The notes under the pieces were generated by a model, which searched no databases, was not told the DNA's origin, and was given only the letters and a program-made list of their open reading frames with translations. Made by a program: the position numbers and the translations under genes. Shown piece by piece: positions 7,050 to 10,749 of a stretch of 10,749 bases of DNA. Each line of letters opens with the position of its first letter. Position 1 is the first letter of the stretch. Location: the NCBI GenBank assembly GCA_023250775.1, contig JAHFAA010000100.1:1-10749 (forward strand), written 5' to 3'. The stretch comes from Bdellovibrionales bacterium. GTDB taxonomy: Bacteria; Bdellovibrionota; Bacteriovoracia; Bacteriovoracales; Bacteriovoracaceae.

Positions 7050-7541
7050 ATGAAATACTCAATCGCCTTGTTATTTCTTTTTGTCTTATTCAGCTTCAGC
7101 ACTCCACTGGTGTTCGCCACCGGAAATGAGAATGATGAAGATCTCATCGGTGAGGACGGAATGGACATGAAGATCGACAAGGCGCAAATCAGTCAGATGG
7201 TGGAACTGATGAAGGCCCAGGGGCAAATTTCGGCAGAAGATGCGGCCAAGGCCCAGAAAGATTTGAGTCAAAAATCAGACGCGGATATGCAAAAACTTCA
7301 AGCAGAGGCCGAGGCCAGAGTGAAATCGGGTGACATTCCCAAGCTCCCTCCGCCAACCACACCTGCCAATGATCGTGCTCCTGCTGCGGTGTCAGCGGCC
7401 CCCGCCACTGCGCCCGTCGCTGCCCCCGTCACTGCGCCTGCTGCTGAACCCGCAAAGACGGGTGCAAAAGCAACTCCAGCAGCTGCCGACGAACGGTCAA
7501 AAAATCTTAAAGATGCTTTTAAATTTATTAATGAGAAGTAG
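7050..7541 (+). CDS. Small secreted Ala/Pro-rich protein (163 aa), unknown function
   Basis: I recognise no family. The start at 7050 is firm: AGGAG at 7039-7043 with a 6-base spacer. Residues 1-23 are a clear Sec signal peptide (Lys2, a Leu/Phe-rich core, then VFA as a likely type I cleavage site before Thr24). The mature chain has three parts. First is an acidic segment (26-39). Next is an amphipathic, Gln/Lys/Glu/Ala-rich helical region (about 41-92). Last is a Pro/Ala-rich tract (about 97-147) that ends in a short charged helix. Such Ala/Pro tracts often act as extended periplasmic spacers, so a periplasmic or surface role is inferred. It is divergent from the giant exported-protein gene, with which it may share control. 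Its last 14 bases overlap the convergent cinA. Confidence 0.85.
   Translation: MKYSIALLFLFVLFSFSTPLVFATGNENDEDLIGEDGMDMKIDKAQISQMVELMKAQGQISAEDAAKAQKDLSQKSDADMQKLQAEAEARVKSGDIPKLPPPTTPANDRAPAAVSAAPATAPVAAPVTAPAAEPAKTGAKATPAAADERSKNLKDAFKFINEK
7398..7438 (+). repeat. 24-base-period near-repeat in the Ala/Pro tract
   Basis: GCCCCCGCCACTGCGCC at 7398-7414 recurs at 7422-7438 with one mismatch, giving a period of 24 bases (8 codons) inside the coding sequence. It encodes two APAT/APVT-like units. The near identity at DNA level suggests recent slippage or duplication, so the length of this tract may differ between strains. Confidence 0.6.
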
Positions 7542-8784
7542 CATCGATTTCTAAAATTAAATCTAATAAGGCACGGTCAGAAAAACGCTCTTTCAAGAGC
7601 TGCCGATCGCCTTTCATCTGATAACTTCGAGCGCTCACTTGGCCTTTGCAATTAGTCGTGGCAATGCAAACGAGGCCAACAGGTTTTTGCTCTGAGCCTC
7701 CCTCGGGCCCTGCGATTCCTGTGGTCGCCAAGGAGAAATCAACCTTGAATTGTTCTCGTATTTTTTGCGCCATTTCGCTCGCCACCTCGATACTCACGGC
7801 ACCTTTTTCAACCAGAGCTTTTTCATCAACATGTAAAATATTTTTCTTAATGTCGTTACTATAACTGACGATGCCGCCAATAAAAACCTGGCTCGCCCCC
7901 GGAACCATGGTGATTTTGTGTGCGATCAATCCGCCGGTGCAAGATTCGGCAATCGCCAGAGTGAGATTTTTATCGCGACACAGTCGCACTAAATATTCTT
8001 GAAAGCTGAGCGCTCCCCACTGCCAGATATTGGGCAAGAGCGGCGCCAAAGAGGGGAGCCGCCTTAGTTCTTTTTCGGATTCTGCTGCCGACAATCCATT
8101 TTTTAATTTGATAACGATATCCACGCCCACGGTATGAGGCAGGGAGCTGACCTCGCCAAAAGTTTCCAGGTCGGTCCACAAGGTTGGACAAAGCTGAAAA
8201 AAGATTTTTTCTTCCGGAACAGCATAGGTGCGAAGGGTGAGATAGTTGATGGTAACTTTTTTAAAGGAAGGATGGAGCTCAACAATGGGTAAAACTGTTT
8301 GGCCAAGCATCTCTTTAAATTCTCGCGGCACTCCAGGCAGACAAAAAAGCTGTCGCCCTCTTTGCGTAAAAAATAATCCGGGCGCGAGGCCGGCAGGGTT
8401 TTCCAGAGGGGTGATACCTCTCGGGATGAGATTATAGGCATTGGTCTCTTTGGTCCAGGTTCGGCCGTAGCGCTGGTAGTGGAGGAGTGCCAACCTTTCG
8501 GCCTCAGGATTTTCTTCCAGAGTGACGTTCGCCAACTGGCACAAGGCCTCTTTGGTCATATCATCGCGAGTCGGCCCCATGCCGCCGGAGCAAAAGGTCC
8601 ATTCAAATTCCTGCATCAGAGCACGCATGTTTTCCACAATGGTAGCAACGTCATCTTTGATCACCACGACTTTGCCAATCACCATGCCCTTTTCTTTCAA
8701 AACGGTGGCCAACGCTTCGATATTTTTATCGGGAGTTCGTCCCGAAAGAATTTCACTGCCAATGATTAAGAGTCCTGCGCGCAT
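7528..8784 (-). CDS. cinA: CinA: nucleotide-binding domain fused to PncC-type NMN amidohydrolase
   Basis: This is a two-domain cytoplasmic CinA. In known members the C-terminal domain deamidates nicotinamide mononucleotide to nicotinate mononucleotide in pyridine nucleotide recycling, and the N-terminal MoaB/MogA-like domain hydrolyses ADP-ribose or related pyrophosphates. The N-terminal domain shows GSEILSGRTPDKN (9-21; Ser where Asp or Thr is usual), GGMGPTRDD (67-75) and LPGVPREF (149-156). A linking domain with RTYAVPEEKI (185-194) follows. The C-terminal domain has AESCTGG (279-285), GGIVSYSN (303-310) and TGIAGPEGG (355-363), then KPVGLV. The 418-residue length and the motif order are those of full-length CinA, and all hallmarks are intact. 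The start is supported by TAAGGAGA with a 7-base spacer from AGGAG. It lies 46 bases from the divergent FAD dehydrogenase gene. Despite the name, a role in competence cannot be assumed. Confidence 0.96.
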   Translation of the reverse strand: MRAGLLIIGSEILSGRTPDKNIEALATVLKEKGMVIGKVVVIKDDVATIVENMRALMQEFEWTFCSGGMGPTRDDMTKEALCQLANVTLEENPEAERLALLHYQRYGRTWTKETNAYNLIPRGITPLENPAGLAPGLFFTQRGRQLFCLPGVPREFKEMLGQTVLPIVELHPSFKKVTINYLTLRTYAVPEEKIFFQLCPTLWTDLETFGEVSSLPHTVGVDIVIKLKNGLSAAESEKELRRLPSLAPLLPNIWQWGALSFQEYLVRLCRDKNLTLAIAESCTGGLIAHKITMVPGASQVFIGGIVSYSNDIKKNILHVDEKALVEKGAVSIEVASEMAQKIREQFKVDFSLATTGIAGPEGGSEQKPVGLVCIATTNCKGQVSARSYQMKGDRQLLKERFSDRALLDLILEIDATSH

Positions 8785-8830
8785 AGAATGTCTCCTTACT
8801 TCTTGTATATAGTATGCTACACAGATAAAT
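8785..8830. promoter_or_regulatory. 46-base divergent spacer between cinA and the FAD dehydrogenase
   Basis: The spacer holds the cinA ribosome site (8792-8796, minus strand) and an AT-rich core, TATATAGTATGC (8806-8817), which offers -10-like sequences in both directions. There is no clear -35 element at the usual spacing, and any -35 for cinA would have to lie inside the neighbouring coding region. No ribosome site precedes the ATG at 8831. Rightward transcription starting at or just before that ATG, giving a leaderless message, would fit this geometry. Confidence 0.35.
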
Positions 8831-10423
8831 ATGGCACCTCACATCCTAGACCTTATTCTCAACTTTGATGAACCGCTTGAGCGTCACCTGAAGGCCAACT
8901 ATCCCTGGGTGACGGATTATCGCGTCCTCTCTCGTTCCTTGGATGCTCGCGGTGCCAACAAGGGGAAAATTCCCCGCTACCAGTATCAAATTCAGGCCTT
9001 GAAGACGGGAGAAAAATTCGAAGACAAGCGGCCCAGTTATCCTGCACTCACGCCGCTGGCCTCGCCTCCTCTTATCGTTGGGGCCGGCCCGGCAGGACTT
9101 TTTTGCGCGCTTCGCCTGCTTGAGCATGGCGTGACTTCAATCATTTTGGAGCGTGGATCAAAGGCCTCTGAACGAATGCGCAAGATTGCTCAATTTTGGC
9201 GGCATGGGCAACTTGATATGGACGACAATGTTTGTTTTGGTGAAGGCGGTGCCGGACTTTTTTCCGATGGCAAATTACTGACGCGAATTAAGTCACCGCA
9301 TATTTCCTATGTCATGCAACGGCTGGCCGATTTTGGAGCGCCGGCCGAAATTTCTTATGTCGCTGATCCACACCTGGGCTCGAACAAAATTCGCGCCATT
9401 ATCGCTCGCTTGACCCAATTTTTGCAAAATAATGGCGTACAGATTCTCTACAATGCGCGCGTGGAAGAATTATGTATTGATCAATCTGGGAAAATTTCCG
9501 GGCTGGAATATAGTGATTTAAAAAAAACTGGAGTTCGTCAACACTTGAACTCAGAGCATCTTATCTTGGCCTTCGGCCATTCCGCTCATGAGTTCTATCG
9601 TCATTTGAAAAAACGCCAGGTCCCCATGCAGACCAAAGATTTTGCCGTAGGGGTGAGAATGGAGCATCCGCGCCGCCTGATCGACCAGACCCAACTCGGA
9701 AAATTTGCTCTCTCGCCACTCTTGGGATCGGCCCGTTATCGTTTAAGTTTTCATTCCAAAAGTACCGACCGTGGCACTTATAGTTTTTGCATGTGCCCTG
9801 GCGGACACGTCCTTTCTTCTGGAACAGAGGCCGATGGACTGGTGACTAACGGCATGAGCAATATGGCCCGGCGTGCGCCTTGGAGTAATTCCGCGGTGGT
9901 GGTGGGCGTTCGCGCTGCTCATGATTTTGGCACAGACGATGTTTTGGGCGGACTCAATTTTCAACGCGCTATCGAGGCCAAGGCCTTTGCCTATTCTCAA
10001 AAATTTGCCAGCGGGCGAGAGATTCCCGCGCAGAAAATTGCTGATTTTATGCGTGGGCAAAAATCCAGTTCACTGCCAAAAACTTCTTGTCCTTCAGGAG
10101 TGGTCAGTGCCTCCTTATATGAATTATTACCGCCCTTTGTTGCGCAACACTTGCGTGAGGCCCTGACTCAATTTGAGCATCAAATTCCCGGTCTGCTCGG
10201 ATCAGAAGGAATGTTGCTGGCCCCCGAAACCAGAACCTCATCACCTGTGCGCGTCCTTCGTGATGATAAAACGCTTACCTCACCGGGATTTCCCGGTCTT
10301 TATCCTTGCGGCGAAGGCGCCGGTTACGCCGGAGGAATCACCTCCGCGGCGGTGGATGGTGTGAAGGTGGCGTTGGCGCTTTTGAAGACTACTCACGGAT
10401 ATGAGGGGACCCAAACTCCCTGA
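8831..10423 (+). CDS. FAD-dependent dehydrogenase, COG2509-like family (530 aa)
   Basis: This is a probably soluble flavoprotein oxidoreductase whose substrate is not established for the family. An N-terminal domain of about 78 residues precedes the FAD-binding Rossmann fold: LIVGAGPAG (81-89, the GxGxxG element), with Glu107 at the end of the second strand for the ribose. The family's signature VCFGEGGAGLFSDGKL spans 134-149. A YSFCMCPGG element (317-325) carries a Cys-x-Cys that could be structural or redox-active. ETRTSSPVR (466-474) and CGEGAGYAGGI (493-503) form the C-terminal FAD contact. All motifs are intact and the length is normal. The only plausible start is the ATG at 8831, because a stop codon lies in frame at 8810; no ribosome site precedes it. 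It is divergent from cinA, and a shared link to pyridine nucleotide metabolism is possible but unproven. Its end overlaps the opposing gene by 31 bases. Confidence 0.92.
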   Translation: MAPHILDLILNFDEPLERHLKANYPWVTDYRVLSRSLDARGANKGKIPRYQYQIQALKTGEKFEDKRPSYPALTPLASPPLIVGAGPAGLFCALRLLEHGVTSIILERGSKASERMRKIAQFWRHGQLDMDDNVCFGEGGAGLFSDGKLLTRIKSPHISYVMQRLADFGAPAEISYVADPHLGSNKIRAIIARLTQFLQNNGVQILYNARVEELCIDQSGKISGLEYSDLKKTGVRQHLNSEHLILAFGHSAHEFYRHLKKRQVPMQTKDFAVGVRMEHPRRLIDQTQLGKFALSPLLGSARYRLSFHSKSTDRGTYSFCMCPGGHVLSSGTEADGLVTNGMSNMARRAPWSNSAVVVGVRAAHDFGTDDVLGGLNFQRAIEAKAFAYSQKFASGREIPAQKIADFMRGQKSSSLPKTSCPSGVVSASLYELLPPFVAQHLREALTQFEHQIPGLLGSEGMLLAPETRTSSPVRVLRDDKTLTSPGFPGLYPCGEGAGYAGGITSAAVDGVKVALALLKTTHGYEGTQTP

Positions 10424-10749
10424 CCTTTTTGATTGAGCACATGAGAAGCATAAGGCGCATAAATCTTTTTTAACTCATCAAAATATTCGGTTGAGACCGG
10501 ACAAGAGTGCTGAGGTAATCGCAACAATCGACTTTGAACTTTATCTAGAAGTTTCTGATGACTGAAGAGAACACAATTAATCGCTTCGTCCCAGGCGCTA
10601 TCGACGTACATTGATAAATCTAAATTTTGTACTCTCTTCCAGCGATCTTGAGCACATTTGATGTATGGGCCGAGAGGTTTTTTGAACGACAGAACATCCT
10701 CGCCTTCATCGAGGAGGTGATTCCAAAAGTGCATGCCTTTGAAATTGGC
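10393..10749 (-). CDS. Hypothetical protein, C-terminal part (5' end outside window)
   Basis: The frame is open from the right edge to TGA at 10395-10393, giving 118 visible residues. The first Met, at 10734, need not be the start. I recognise no family. The visible part is a helix-prone, Trp/Tyr/His-containing sequence without signal peptide or membrane segment, with Cys at three places and a C-terminus ending in WVPSYP. Its composition looks like ordinary protein, and it is the only long frame after the FAD dehydrogenase ends, which argues that it is real. The last ten codons overlap that gene's 3' end antisense. A shorter real protein or a spurious frame cannot be excluded. Confidence 0.6.
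   Translation of the reverse strand, partial: ANFKGMHFWNHLLDEGEDVLSFKKPLGPYIKCAQDRWKRVQNLDLSMYVDSAWDEAINCVLFSHQKLLDKVQSRLLRLPQHSCPVSTEYFDELKKIYAPYASHVLNQKGQGVWVPSYP
10404..10430 (+). terminator. Weak terminator-like hairpin at the end of the FAD dehydrogenase gene
   Basis: GGGGA (10405-10409) can pair with TCCCT (10417-10421; the last pair is G-U) around a 7-base loop, and TTTTT follows at 10426-10430. The stem is short and spans the stop codon, and four bases separate it from the T run. It might end rightward transcription inside the convergent overlap, but the structure is marginal. Confidence 0.25.

Noticed and set aside
7578..7600. On the minus strand, GCTCTTGAAAGAGC followed by GTTTTTC looks like an intrinsic terminator.
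   Set aside because: It lies inside cinA, about 50 bases before its stop, in conserved-looking coding sequence; the 6-base arms leave almost no loop. Ending transcription there would truncate the message, so coincidence is likelier.
1..10749. Search for a defence system, toxin-antitoxin pair, transposase, integrase or CRISPR array.
   Set aside because: No such genes, no direct-repeat arrays and no insertion-sequence ends are visible. All recognisable genes are housekeeping or envelope genes.

Overview
The window is a compact stretch of bacterial chromosome of mid-range base composition, from a Gram-negative-like cell. It holds seven protein genes, two of them cut by the window edges. No RNA genes, mobile elements, CRISPR arrays or phage genes were seen. 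The very long Cys-rich exported protein, the many short convergent overlaps and the overall flavour of the proteins would fit a Bdellovibrionota or other predatory/delta-type proteobacterium. That assignment is only an inference, because nothing in the sequence fixes the taxon.

Layout: (1) Positions 2-700 (+) hold the end of an unrecognised gene, which overlaps and is probably translationally coupled to uppP (691-1494, +), the membrane undecaprenyl-diphosphate phosphatase that recycles the lipid carrier for peptidoglycan and O-antigen. (2) Positions 1488-6776 (-) are half of the window: one uninterrupted gene for a 1762-residue exported, probably lipid-anchored, Cys-rich protein with no family assignment. 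It carries one segment that resembles the LecA/PA-IL-type beta-sandwich. (3) Positions 6777-7049 form the only long intergenic gap. It is divergent, rich in short dyads and must hold the control regions of both flanking envelope-protein genes. (4) Positions 7050-7541 (+) encode a small secreted protein with an acidic N-terminus, a helical middle and an Ala/Pro-rich tail. (5) Positions 7528-8784 (-) are cinA (two-domain CinA/PncC, pyridine nucleotide recycling). (6) Positions 8831-10423 (+) encode a COG2509-type FAD-dependent dehydrogenase, divergent from cinA across only 46 bases. (7) Positions 10393 to the right edge (-) hold the C-terminal part of an unrecognised gene.

Two themes stand out. 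First, every convergent pair overlaps at its 3' ends (7, 14 and 31 bases), so there is no room for ordinary intergenic terminators and opposing transcripts must share sequence. Second, the envelope theme (UppP, the giant exported protein and the small secreted protein) sits beside a nucleotide-cofactor theme (CinA/PncC and the FAD dehydrogenase). Functional linkage inside each theme is inferred from position only.

The best candidate for undescribed biology is the giant Cys-rich protein together with its divergently transcribed small secreted neighbour. I see no defence, toxin-antitoxin or other multi-gene system.
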